Assembly: GCF_900188005.1 (NCBI RefSeq)
Contig: NZ_FZNR01000004.1
Location: 434,001 to 498,000, forward strand
From: Actinoplanes regularis
Lineage (GTDB): Bacteria > Actinomycetota > Actinomycetes > Mycobacteriales > Micromonosporaceae
Reading direction: 5' to 3'
Length of the DNA: 64,000 nucleotides
A program made the translations under genes and the position numbers. Positions 8,477 to 16,336 of this stretch are shown here, piece after piece. Below the pieces are notes generated by a model. That model was given only the letters and a program-made list of their open reading frames with translations. It searched no databases and was not told the origin of the DNA. The first letter of the stretch is position 1; each line of letters opens with the position of its first letter.

Positions 8477-9646
8477 TCAGCTCAGGCTGCCCGTGTAGAG
8501 CAGGCGGTTCGGGGACCCGGAGCCGGGGCTGGTGACGACGCCGGTGGTGGCCGCGCCGACGATGGCCGCGTTCACCGTGGCGACGGAGGCGCCCGGGTGG
8601 GCGGTCAGGTAGAGGGCGGCGGCACCCGCGACGTGCGGGGACGAGAATGACGTGCCGCTACCGGTGTAGGTCGCGGAGTCGCTGGTCCGCCACGCCGAGG
8701 TGATGTTCACGCCGGGTGCGAACAGGTCCAGCACGGAACCGTAGTTCGACCAGGACGCCTTCGCGTCGGTGTTGCTCGTCGCGCCGACCGTGAGCGCCTC
8801 GGTGACGCGCGCCGGCGAGGTGGTGCTCGCGTTGGCGCCCGAGTTGCCGGCCGCGATGGCGTACGGGATCCCGGCCGTGATCGAGCGTCGGACCGCGGCG
8901 TCGAGGGTGCTGCTGGTGCCGCCGCCGAGGCTGAGGTTCGCCACCGAGCGCCCGGCGACGGCGTTCGCGGTGACCCAGTCGATCCCGGCGATCACGCCGG
9001 CCGTGGTGCCCGAGCCGTTGTTGTCCAGCACCCGGACGCCGACCACATTGGCGCTCTTCGCGACGCCGTACGTGCTGCCGACCGCGACCGCGGAGACGAA
9101 CGTCCCGTGCCCGTTGCCGTCCTGCGCGACGTTGTCGCCGTCCACCGCGTCGTAGCCGTAGGCGGCCCGCCCGCCGAAGTCCTGGTGGCTGATCCGGATG
9201 CCGGTGTCGATGACGTAGACCGTGGTCCCGCTGCTCGGCCCGTACGTGTACGTCCCACTCAGCGGCAGCGCCCGCTGGTCGACCCGGTCCAGCCCCCACG
9301 GCGCGGAGCTCTGGGTGTCCGTGATCCGGACGATCTGGTCGGCCTCCACGCTCGCCACCGAGGGGTCGGCGGCGAGGCGGGCGGCCTGGCGGGCGGTCAG
9401 CTGGGCGGTGTAGCCCTCGACCGCGTGGCCGAAGACGCGGGTGACGCTGCCGCCGTAGCGGGCGGCCAGGCGGTCGGCCCGCGCCCGGTCCACGTCGGTC
9501 TTGAGGGTGACCAGATAGGTGCCCGGCACCGCGGTGGCACTGGCGGCGTTGAGGACGGTGCCGGTCGCCTCGGCGGCGAAGGCGGGGGCGGTGGCGGTGA
9601 GGGCGAGGGTGACGCCGGTGAGGACGGCGGCGGCTCGGTGACGCAT
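8477..9646 (-). CDS. Secreted subtilisin-like serine protease (S8) with I9 propeptide
   Basis: A 389-residue exported protease. Residues 1-24 are a signal peptide (cleavage near AFA), about 40-108 an inhibitor-I9 propeptide, and about 115-385 the peptidase S8 domain. The catalytic triad is Asp147 (VIDTGIR), His180 (GNGHGTFVS) and Ser333 (GTSFSSPH), with oxyanion Asn268 (AAGNSG), so it should be active. The ATG at 9646 is chosen over an upstream in-frame start because GGGAGGAACC precedes it and a signal peptide then begins directly. It is monocistronic. AT-rich repeats around 9704-9730 may be regulatory. Confidence 0.93.
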   Translation of the reverse strand: MRHRAAAVLTGVTLALTATAPAFAAEATGTVLNAASATAVPGTYLVTLKTDVDRARADRLAARYGGSVTRVFGHAVEGYTAQLTARQAARLAADPSVASVEADQIVRITDTQSSAPWGLDRVDQRALPLSGTYTYGPSSGTTVYVIDTGIRISHQDFGGRAAYGYDAVDGDNVAQDGNGHGTFVSAVAVGSTYGVAKSANVVGVRVLDNNGSGTTAGVIAGIDWVTANAVAGRSVANLSLGGGTSSTLDAAVRRSITAGIPYAIAAGNSGANASTTSPARVTEALTVGATSNTDAKASWSNYGSVLDLFAPGVNITSAWRTSDSATYTGSGTSFSSPHVAGAAALYLTAHPGASVATVNAAIVGAATTGVVTSPGSGSPNRLLYTGSLS

Positions 9647-9786
9647 GGGTTCCTCCCGAATATCGACGCCCGTGATGGCGTCTGAAATCAGGCTAGGAAC
9701 CAATCAATGATTGATGATCAACGATTCATTAGGGGCTCGTCAGCATTCTGATGCCACATTGCAAACGACGAACCTCGATGGCCGGA

Positions 9787-10641
9787 TCAGGCCGCCCGGT
9801 CCGCCGTGAAGAAGCGCAGCGTCATCTCGGTCTTGGTCAGCTGGGACCGCGCCGGCGAGACACCGTGGGCGCTCAGGCTGTCGGTCAACCGGGCGGCGAC
9901 CTCCGGTGCCTCGCCGACCGGACAGCGGGTGGACAGCTCCAGGAGGGTCGAACCGTCCGGGAACGTCCAGCGCTCCGCGGCCAGCCGGCGGTCGAAGCCC
10001 TCCGGCCGGAACCGGTACTTCTGCACCTCGACCGGTCCGAAGACGACCAGGTCGTCGAGGGCGAGGTCGTCCGGCCCGCAGGCGGCGAGGAGCCGGCGCT
10101 GCGGCTGCGCGAGCAGCTTCGTCAGCGGCCGCGCGGCGGAACCGGCGCGGGCGACGACGCCCCGCCCGAGACGCACCTTCAGCGAGCCGGAGCAGACCCG
10201 GTGCCCGGGCATGGCGTCGATCTCGACCTCGAGGGCGTTCTGCCGGCGCAGCCACTTCGGCACCGTGTGCGAGGCCATCGGGCGCAGTTTGACGACCGCG
10301 TCGTCGGAGCGGTGACCCATGTCGCGGATCCGCACGACCAGCCCGTTCCGGTACAGCGCCAGGTCGGGGGTGTCCAGGAAGAACACCCGGCGGGTCTGGG
10401 CGGCGGCCCGCTCGATCTCCAGGGAGCGGCACTGCCGCTCGCTGGAGACGACCTTGAGTTCGACCCGTTCGGCCTGGTCGGTGAGCTTTAGCGTACGTCC
10501 GGAGCGGTCCACCGGCGGCGACCAGTAGCCCCACTTGCCGGTGTTCCTGGCGTGGTGGCGACCGGACGGGCGGTGCGGGTCGTGGTCCGAGTGGCGGCCG
10601 CGCCGCCGGGCGGACGGCGGTACGACATCGTTGGCTCGCAC
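9787..10641 (-). CDS. CYTH / triphosphate tunnel domain protein
   Basis: About 284 residues from a GTG at 10641 with GGGGAG nine bases upstream; an ATG at 10713 is a longer, weaker alternative. The pattern VELKVV, VFFLDTPDLALYRNGLVVRIR, DAVVKLRP and LEVEID matches the CYTH fold (ExK-type motif, paired basic residues, acidic strands). Relatives hydrolyse inorganic triphosphate, ThTP or form cAMP. The basic, low-complexity first ~40 residues look disordered. It follows the acyl-CoA dehydrogenase gene by 107 nt. The substrate is not predictable. Confidence 0.75.
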   Translation of the reverse strand: MRANDVVPPSARRRGRHSDHDPHRPSGRHHARNTGKWGYWSPPVDRSGRTLKLTDQAERVELKVVSSERQCRSLEIERAAAQTRRVFFLDTPDLALYRNGLVVRIRDMGHRSDDAVVKLRPMASHTVPKWLRRQNALEVEIDAMPGHRVCSGSLKVRLGRGVVARAGSAARPLTKLLAQPQRRLLAACGPDDLALDDLVVFGPVEVQKYRFRPEGFDRRLAAERWTFPDGSTLLELSTRCPVGEAPEVAARLTDSLSAHGVSPARSQLTKTEMTLRFFTADRAA

Positions 10642-10748
10642 CCTGGACGACTCCCCGCTGCTCCGCTGATTAACCCTCGATTCACCCTTCGTTAACCTTA
10701 ACCGAGCGGGCATCGAGAGCACTGTGAGCTTTGTCAAGGGCCGGTCCG

Positions 10749-12653
10749 TCACTCGGCCGACGGGATGCGCCTCCGGACGTCCTGCACCGTCGCCGCGCCC
10801 GGCTGCCACGAGGCCACCCACGCCGCGTCGGACGCGGGATTCACCACACCATCCTCGAGGAAGCGGTAGTGCCCGTCCAGGACCCGCTGCGCGGCCTTCA
10901 CGTCCAGGGCGTCGGTGTTTTCCCAGAGGGCGGTGAAGAGTGCCTCGGTCCGCAACCGGGACTGCCGGCAGAACAGGTCGGCCAGTTCCAGGCCGGCCGG
11001 GTGCGTCTCCCGTTCCGCGTTGGCCCGCACGCACGCCGCCGACATCGCGAACAACTCCGCGCCGATGTCCACGACCCGGCCCAGGAAACCCTGCTTGCGC
11101 TCGAGCTTTCCCTGCCAGCGGGACATCGCGTAGAACGTCGAGCGGGCCAGTTTGCGGGACGCGCGTTCGACGTACCGCAGGTGGGTCGCGAGGGGGCCGA
11201 ACCGGCCGTACTCCGAAGGGATCTGGCCCTTGCCGACCGCGAGGGTGGGCAGCCACCGCGCGTAGAACTTCCCGGCCCGCGCCCCGGCGCGGGCCTTCTT
11301 GGCCAGGTCCGCGTCCGGGTCGATGATGTCGCCGGCGACCGTGAGGTGCGCGTCGACCGCCTCGCGGGCGATCAGCAGGTGCATGATCTCGGTGGAGCCC
11401 TCGAAGATCCGATTGATCCGCAGGTCGCGCAGCATCTGCTCGGCCTCCGCGGTGCGTTCGCCCCGGGCCCGCAGCGACTCGCTCGTCTCGTAGCCGCGAC
11501 CGCCCCGGATCTGGATCAGCTCGTCCGCGATCTGCCACGCCATCTCGCTGGCGAAGAGCTTGACCAGGGCGGCCTCGATCCGGATGTCGTTGCGCGCGTC
11601 GTCCGCGATCAGGCAGCTGAGGTCGAGCATGGACTCCATCGCGTACGTCGTCGCGGCGATGAAGGCGATCTTCTTGGCCACCGCCTCGTGCGTGCCGACC
11701 GGGCGCCCCCACTGGACCCGGTCCGCCGACCACTCGCGGGCGATCGCCAGCGCCCGTTTGCCGGCGCCGACACACATCGCGGGCAGCGAGAGCCGCCCGG
11801 TGTTCAGCGTGGTCAGCGCGATCCGCAGGCCCTTGCCGAGCCCGCCGATCACGTTCTCCGCCGGTACGAACACGTCGTGGAAGCGGGTCACGCTGTTCTC
11901 CAGGCCGCGCAGGCCGAGGAACGCGTTGCGCCGCTCGATCGTGACCCCGGGCGCGTCGCCCTCGACCACGAACGCGGTGATCCCCTTCTCCGGGACGCGT
12001 GCCATCACCACGAGCAGCGTCGCCAGGGTCCCGTTGGTGGCCCACAGCTTCACCCCGTTGAGGCGGAAGCCGCCGTCGACCGGCTCGGCGACGGTGCCCA
12101 GCCGGGCCGGGTCGGAGCCGACGTCCGGTTCGGTGAGGAGGAAGGCGGAGACCTCGCCACCGGCGAGCCGGGGCAGGAACGAACGCTTCTGCGCGGCGGA
12201 GCCGAACAGCTTCAGCGGCTGTGGCACGCCGATCGACTGGTGTGCGGAGAGCAGGGCGGCGGTGCTCGCGCTGACCGAACCGACCAGGGTCAGCGCCTTG
12301 CAGTAGTGCAGGTTCGACAGCCCGAGCCCGCCGTACTCCTTGTCGATCTTCATGCCGAAGGCGCCGAGCCTCGCCAGCTCATGGAACGCCTCGTCGGGGA
12401 TGCGGGCGTCCCGCTCGATCTGCTCGCCGTCGAGGTCGTCCCGCACATACCGCGTCAGGGCGGCGAAGAACTCGTCCGCATCCGGATTCTCCGGGGCCGT
12501 CGGCCAGGGGTCGATCAGGTCGAGCTGGAATTTGCCGAGGAACAGCTCTTTCCCGAAGCTGGGTTTGCGCCACCCGGTCTCCCGGGCGTCCTCGGCGACC
12601 TGCCGGGCCTGCTTCTCCGAGACGTCTGCCGGTTTCCCGTGCGTCGTGGTCAT
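10749..12653 (-). CDS. Long-form acyl-CoA dehydrogenase
   Basis: A 634-residue flavoprotein that should introduce the alpha-beta double bond in acyl-CoA beta-oxidation. It shows AFLLTEPDVGSDPARLG (FAD/substrate motif), RGGRGYET and INRIFEGSTEIMHL, whose Glu corresponds to the catalytic base region. Typical members have 380-400 residues; this one has an extra C-terminal ~190-residue helical domain, like the long actinobacterial FadE types. The ATG at 12653 has GGAGGGG at good spacing. An inverted repeat at 12708-12719 overlaps its probable promoter. Confidence 0.88.
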   Translation of the reverse strand: MTTTHGKPADVSEKQARQVAEDARETGWRKPSFGKELFLGKFQLDLIDPWPTAPENPDADEFFAALTRYVRDDLDGEQIERDARIPDEAFHELARLGAFGMKIDKEYGGLGLSNLHYCKALTLVGSVSASTAALLSAHQSIGVPQPLKLFGSAAQKRSFLPRLAGGEVSAFLLTEPDVGSDPARLGTVAEPVDGGFRLNGVKLWATNGTLATLLVVMARVPEKGITAFVVEGDAPGVTIERRNAFLGLRGLENSVTRFHDVFVPAENVIGGLGKGLRIALTTLNTGRLSLPAMCVGAGKRALAIAREWSADRVQWGRPVGTHEAVAKKIAFIAATTYAMESMLDLSCLIADDARNDIRIEAALVKLFASEMAWQIADELIQIRGGRGYETSESLRARGERTAEAEQMLRDLRINRIFEGSTEIMHLLIAREAVDAHLTVAGDIIDPDADLAKKARAGARAGKFYARWLPTLAVGKGQIPSEYGRFGPLATHLRYVERASRKLARSTFYAMSRWQGKLERKQGFLGRVVDIGAELFAMSAACVRANAERETHPAGLELADLFCRQSRLRTEALFTALWENTDALDVKAAQRVLDGHYRFLEDGVVNPASDAAWVASWQPGAATVQDVRRRIPSAE

Positions 12654-12707
12654 CGGTTCACCCCTCCGACGTCGGACGTGCCTGGCCGTCAGGCTACGCC
12701 GGGTTGT

Positions 12708-12719
12708 TACCGGACGGTA
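12708..12719. promoter_or_regulatory. Putative operator upstream of the acyl-CoA dehydrogenase
   Basis: Inverted repeat TACCG-GA-CGGTA, resembling TetR-family fatty-acid operators. It overlaps the position of the -35 region for a minus-strand -10 TAGCCT (reverse complement of 12691-12696). Only five bases separate it from the end of the reductase gene. Confidence 0.45.
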
Positions 12720-12723
12720 GCCC

Positions 12724-13308
12724 TCAGTGATGATCGACAGTGTATCGGTGCAGCGTGACACCCTCTTCGAAGGACTTGTGCTCGATCAGCTCCAGGTCGA
12801 TCAGGTCGGTGGGTTCGTCGAACAGCGGCCGGCCGGCGCCGAGGATGACCGGATGGGTGAAGAGCATCAACTCGTCGAGCAGCCCGGCTCGCAGCAGTTG
12901 CGTGGCCAGCGTGGCACCGCCCACCCCCAGGTCGCCGTCGGCCCGGGCGCGCAGCTTCGCGAGCGCCTCCACCGCGTCGCCGTCGCCGCCGACGATCCGG
13001 GTGTTGTGCCCGGCGCTCGTGCGCGTACGGGACACCAGGACCTTGGGCATCGACGTCCAGATCTCGCCGTACTCCCGCATGTAGTCGGGTAGGGCCTGGT
13101 CGTCGCGGGCGGCGGGCCAGAACGCCTCCATCGTCTCGTAGATCCTGCGCCCCTGCACCAGGCCGGTGAACGCGCGGGCCCGCGCGTTGAACTCCCGGTG
13201 CAGGTTGTCCCCGATCCGCAGCCACTTCTCGGCCCCGTTCTCGTCCGGGGCGAACTCGATCCTGAGATCGGCGGACACGTTCATCCAGTACACGAACCGA
13301 CCCGGCAT
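12724..13308 (-). CDS. Dihydrofolate reductase-family (RibD C-terminal) protein
   Basis: A 194-residue protein of the RibD C-terminal/DHFR-like fold, normally an NADPH-dependent reductase. Motifs: FVYWMNVSADLRIEF near the N-terminus, QGRRIYETMEAFWP, PKVLVSRT, DLGVGGATLATQLL (nucleotide-binding Gly-rich segment) and LFTHPVILGAGRPLF. The ATG has an ideal AGGAGGG site. It is transcribed divergently from an HxlR regulator that is followed by a second member of the same family, with a shared operator region between. The true substrate is unknown. Confidence 0.85.
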   Translation of the reverse strand: MPGRFVYWMNVSADLRIEFAPDENGAEKWLRIGDNLHREFNARARAFTGLVQGRRIYETMEAFWPAARDDQALPDYMREYGEIWTSMPKVLVSRTRTSAGHNTRIVGGDGDAVEALAKLRARADGDLGVGGATLATQLLRAGLLDELMLFTHPVILGAGRPLFDEPTDLIDLELIEHKSFEEGVTLHRYTVDHH

Positions 13309-13319
13309 TGCACCCTCCT

Positions 13320-13386
13320 AGTGATTGCAACCTGCAACTGCCTACACTCGACACACTAGGTAGAGTGGTTGTGGTTTGCAATCACT
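13320..13386. promoter_or_regulatory. HxlR divergent operator region
   Basis: Perfect 11-bp inverted repeat AGTGATTGCAA (13320-13330) and TTGCAATCACT (13376-13386). Inward of each arm a CAAC-type half-site is also mirrored. The arms flank the two divergent starts, as expected for a regulator controlling both directions. Confidence 0.7.
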
Positions 13387-13402
13387 GAGGAGGATGTCGT
13401 CG

Positions 13403-13909
13403 ATGGACGCCGCACCGCGCTCGGACTGCCCGATCAACCAGGCGGTCGAGGTGCTCGGTGACCCGTGGGCGATGCTCGTGCTGCGCGACATCATGTTCGG
13501 CGACCGGCGCCACTTCCGCGAGCTGCTCACGGGCAGCGCGGAAGGCATCGCCAGCAACATCCTCAGCGCCCGCCTGCGACGGCTCGTCGAGACCGGTCTG
13601 CTCACCCGTGAGGACGCCCGGCGCGGTCAGCGGGCCGCCTATTCGCTGACCGAGGCGGGCGTCCAGGTGTTGCCGATCATGGTGGCGCTGGGCTCGTGGG
13701 GGCTGGCGCACCGAGCCGGCGACCAGCGGCTGCGGATCCGCGCCGAGCTGCTCCGCGACGGCGGCCCCGAGCTCGTCGGCCGGTTCATGGACGAGCTGCG
13801 CGAGCTGCATCTCGGCGTCGCGCGCCCCGACCCGTGCGCGCCCCGGGCGGCCGACGAGATCCGAGGGGCGTACGAGGCCGCCCTCCGCAACGAACCCATC
13901 GAGGAGTGA
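13403..13909 (+). CDS. HxlR-family transcriptional regulator
   Basis: A 168-residue winged-helix regulator. It has the HxlR hallmarks CPINQAVEVLGDPWAMLVLRDIMFG, RHFRELL, ISNxLSxRL-like SNILSARLRRL and the wing YSLTEAG. The start at 13403 is selected because the strong TGAGGAGG at 13386-13393 abuts an earlier ATG at zero spacing but sits nine bases from this one. It is two nucleotides from the downstream reductase gene (one operon) and divergent from another, with a shared 11-bp inverted repeat. Relatives often sense aldehydes, quinones or redox stress. Confidence 0.9.
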   Translation: MDAAPRSDCPINQAVEVLGDPWAMLVLRDIMFGDRRHFRELLTGSAEGIASNILSARLRRLVETGLLTREDARRGQRAAYSLTEAGVQVLPIMVALGSWGLAHRAGDQRLRIRAELLRDGGPELVGRFMDELRELHLGVARPDPCAPRAADEIRGAYEAALRNEPIEE

Positions 13910-13911
13910 GC

Positions 13912-14502
13912 ATGCGCCGACTGATCCTGCAGATGCAGATGTCCGTGGACGGCTTCGTGTCCGGGCACGGCACCGAGAAGCAGTGGCAGGTCTGGGACTG
14001 GGGACCGGCCTGGCCCTGGGACGCCCGGCTGCGCGAGGACTTCAACACCACCATCGAGCGGGCCGACACGATCCTGCTCAGCCGCAAGATGGCCGAGGAG
14101 GGCTATCTGGACCACTGGGCAAGCGCGGCCGAGCGGCACCGCGACGAGCCCGACTGGGCGTTCGCCTCCCGCATCGGCGAGGCCGACAAGGTGGTGGTGA
14201 CCGGGAAACTCGCCGAGTCCCGCTGGCCGCGGACCCGGATCGCGGACGGGCCGCTGGCCGACGAGGTCGCCGCGCTCAAACAGCGGGAAGGCGGGGACAT
14301 CCTCTGCTTCGGCGGGACGGGGTTCGCCTCCGCTCTCATCGAGAACCGGCTGGTCGACGAGCTTCAGCTCTACGTCAACCCCGCCGCCGTCGGCGCCGGG
14401 GAGACCATCTTCGACAGCGCTGTCGGCGGCCTGCTGCTGGACCTGGCCGATTCCCGGGCGTACGACTGCGGCATCGTGGTGAACCGCTACCGGCCACGGT
14501 AG
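13912..14502 (+). CDS. Dihydrofolate reductase-family (RibD C-terminal) protein, second copy
   Basis: A 196-residue RibD-C/DHFR-like reductase beginning MRRLILQMQMSVDGFVSG. Other motifs: ADTILLSRKMAEEGYLDHW, DKVVVTGKL, GDILCFGGTGFASALI (NADPH-binding type) and LYVNPAAVGAGETIF. It has a GAGGAG ribosome site and follows the HxlR stop by two nucleotides, so it is co-transcribed with its regulator. It is clearly diverged from the family member at 12724-13308, so they are not a recent duplication. Confidence 0.87.
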   Translation: MRRLILQMQMSVDGFVSGHGTEKQWQVWDWGPAWPWDARLREDFNTTIERADTILLSRKMAEEGYLDHWASAAERHRDEPDWAFASRIGEADKVVVTGKLAESRWPRTRIADGPLADEVAALKQREGGDILCFGGTGFASALIENRLVDELQLYVNPAAVGAGETIFDSAVGGLLLDLADSRAYDCGIVVNRYRPR

Positions 14503-14523
14503 ACGGCCCTGCCTCGGGGCCGT
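14503..14523 (+). terminator. Hairpin downstream of the HxlR operon
   Basis: A 7-bp stem, ACGGCCC (14503-14509) with GGGCCGT (14517-14523), and a 7-nt loop, placed directly after the TAG stop. Confidence 0.5.
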
Positions 14524-14555
14524 GATGCGCTGCCCGGGCGGTGGCGCTCTGTGGT

Positions 14556-14568
14556 TACCGTGCCGGCC
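14556..14568 (+). promoter_or_regulatory. Leaderless -10 box before the inositol-phosphate synthase paralog
   Basis: TACCGT (14556-14561) then seven nucleotides to ATG 14569. The same TACCGT-7-ATG arrangement occurs before the response regulator at 39041. Confidence 0.5.
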
Positions 14569-15510
14569 ATGATCGATGAGGTGCGCGTCGCGGTGATCGG
14601 CGTCGGGAACAACACGTCGGCGCTGGTCCAGGGACTCTCGTTCTACCGGGCGACCGGAAGCGCGGTGGGTGTCAGCCGCCCGCGGATCGACGGGTTGGGT
14701 GTCGGTGACGTCCGGGTGGTGGCGGCGTTCGCGCGCTCCGACGGCAAGGTGGGCAGGGACCTGCACGAGGCGATCTTCGCGGCGCCGAACAACTTTCCGC
14801 GCATCGAGGCCGGGCTGCCGCCCGCCGGAGTGACGGTGCAGCGTGGCCTGGTGGACGCGACCGAGATCGATCGGGTGGCCGAGGCGCTGAAGGGTGCCGA
14901 GGTCGTGCTCTACTCGGCGCCCAGCGGGCGGCCCGAGATCGCGCTGGCGTACGCCGAAGCCGCCCTCGCGGCGGGCGCGGCGTTCGTCAACACCACTTCG
15001 GACCCGGTCGCCCGGGATGTGGCGCTGGTGCGCCGGTTCGAGGCGGGCGGCGTGCCGCTCATCGGTGACGACCTCGCCAGTCAGTTCGGCACCTCGGTGC
15101 TGCACCACACCCTGCTGCGGCTCCTCGAAGCGCGCGGACTGACGCTGACCAGCTCCTATCAGGTCAATCTCGGTGGCACCGAGGATTTCCGCAATCTCGT
15201 GGAGAATCCGAACACCAAGAAGCAGTCCAAGGTGAACGCCCTCGGCTCGGACCGGGTGCAGATCGCGCCGCTGGGATACCTGCCGCACCTGGGCTCCCAG
15301 AAGATCGCCCACCTGAACATCGAGGCTCAGGGCTGGGCCGGGACCGCGGTGAGTCTGGACGTCCGGCTCCAGGTGCACGACCCGAGCGGCGCCGCCGGGG
15401 TGAACATCGACCTGATCCGGCTGGCGGCCGCCGCGCTGCGCTCGGGCCGGGGCGGGTACCTGCCCGAGGCCGCGGCGCTGCTGAAATCACCCCCGGGTAC
15501 GGCCGTCTGA
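14569..15510 (+). CDS. myo-Inositol-1-phosphate synthase family protein (short paralog)
   Basis: Codes for 313 residues. The Rossmann start VAVIGVGNNTSALVQGLSFY, AAFARSDGKVGRDL, FVNTTSDPVARD, GDDLASQFGTSVLHHTLLRLLE, QVNLGGTEDFRNL and KKQSKVNAL follow actinobacterial Ino1 segment by segment. True actinobacterial Ino1 proteins are about 360 residues; this one is shorter, and its central motif differs (LYSAPSGRPE where Ino1 has SYLPVGSEE). It is probably a specialised NAD-dependent isomerase making a cyclitol or related phosphate rather than the housekeeping enzyme. Start chosen at the leaderless ATG; upstream GTGs are alternatives. Its 3' end overlaps the convergent TetR gene by 24 nt. Confidence 0.75.
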   Translation: MIDEVRVAVIGVGNNTSALVQGLSFYRATGSAVGVSRPRIDGLGVGDVRVVAAFARSDGKVGRDLHEAIFAAPNNFPRIEAGLPPAGVTVQRGLVDATEIDRVAEALKGAEVVLYSAPSGRPEIALAYAEAALAAGAAFVNTTSDPVARDVALVRRFEAGGVPLIGDDLASQFGTSVLHHTLLRLLEARGLTLTSSYQVNLGGTEDFRNLVENPNTKKQSKVNALGSDRVQIAPLGYLPHLGSQKIAHLNIEAQGWAGTAVSLDVRLQVHDPSGAAGVNIDLIRLAAAALRSGRGGYLPEAAALLKSPPGTAV

Positions 15511-16221
15511 GCCCTGCTGAGCGGCGGCCTTCAGGCGGGCCGCGACGGCGTCCAGCAGCAGGTCCAGTGCGGACGGGTAGGCGCTGTTGACCATCTCCGT
15601 CGCCAGCAGGGGAGCGGCGGCCGCGATGTGCGGATGACTGCTGGCGGGCAGGTGGGCGTAGGTGGAGCGCCACACCTCGTCCTCGGCGCGCAGGGCCGCG
15701 TTCGGCAGGGCCAGGGACGCGGCGTCGAGGGCGGCGAACGCGAGCGTCTGGTCGATGAACGCGTGGTAGACGGGGACCGCGTCGGCGACCGGGAGGCCCG
15801 CGCCGCGCAGGACACCGAGCACCGCCTCGTCGGCGGCCAGTTCGTTCGCGCGGCCGGTGACGCGGCTGGTGGTGAGCACGGCCGCCTGCGGGTGGGCGAC
15901 GTACGCCGCGTGGATGCGGACCCCGAGCCCGCGCAGGTCCGCCCGCCAGGCCCCGGTCGGTGACCAGCCGTGCAGAGCCTGGCCGATCAGGGTGTCGCCG
16001 ATGGCGAGCGTGAGGTCGTCCATGCCCCGGAAGTACCGGTACAGCGTGCTCGGGTCGCAGTCGAGCGCGAGACCCAGCCGGCGGGCGCTCAGGCCGGTGC
16101 TGCCGTGCTCGCGCAGCAGGCGCATCGCGGTATCGATGATGAGCTGTTCGGACAGCACCTTGCCGCTGCGGGTCAACCGCCGGCGGCGGCGTTTCTCCTC
16201 GCTGACCACTGGCTTCGGCAT
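15487..16221 (-). CDS. TetR-family transcriptional regulator
   Basis: A 244-residue regulator. The helix-turn-helix is at about residues 28-75 (IIDTAMRLLREHGSTGLSARRLGLALDCDPSTLYRYF pattern), preceded by a very basic stretch (KRRRRRLTRSGK). The rest is a TetR C-terminal ligand domain of the TetR_C_1 kind. It is divergent from the saccharopine-dehydrogenase-like gene, which it may repress, and overlaps the convergent inositol-phosphate-synthase-like gene by 24 nt. Confidence 0.88.
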   Translation of the reverse strand: MPKPVVSEEKRRRRRLTRSGKVLSEQLIIDTAMRLLREHGSTGLSARRLGLALDCDPSTLYRYFRGMDDLTLAIGDTLIGQALHGWSPTGAWRADLRGLGVRIHAAYVAHPQAAVLTTSRVTGRANELAADEAVLGVLRGAGLPVADAVPVYHAFIDQTLAFAALDAASLALPNAALRAEDEVWRSTYAHLPASSHPHIAAAAPLLATEMVNSAYPSALDLLLDAVAARLKAAAQQGSDGRTRG

Positions 16222-16336
16222 CGGTCACCCCATCCTCTCTTATGCCAACACAGTTGACCTTACGCGAGGGGAGAACGTTTGATCAGTAGTGGGGCCCCTG
16301 AAACCTGACGTGAAAGGCGATGGAGAGGAGCAGGTC

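Noticed and set aside
10714..12045. N-terminal extension of the CYTH reading frame across the acyl-CoA dehydrogenase gene
   Set aside because: Same strand but different frame inside a clear dehydrogenase gene; composition is Arg/Gly-rich and the CYTH homology begins only after about 10560.
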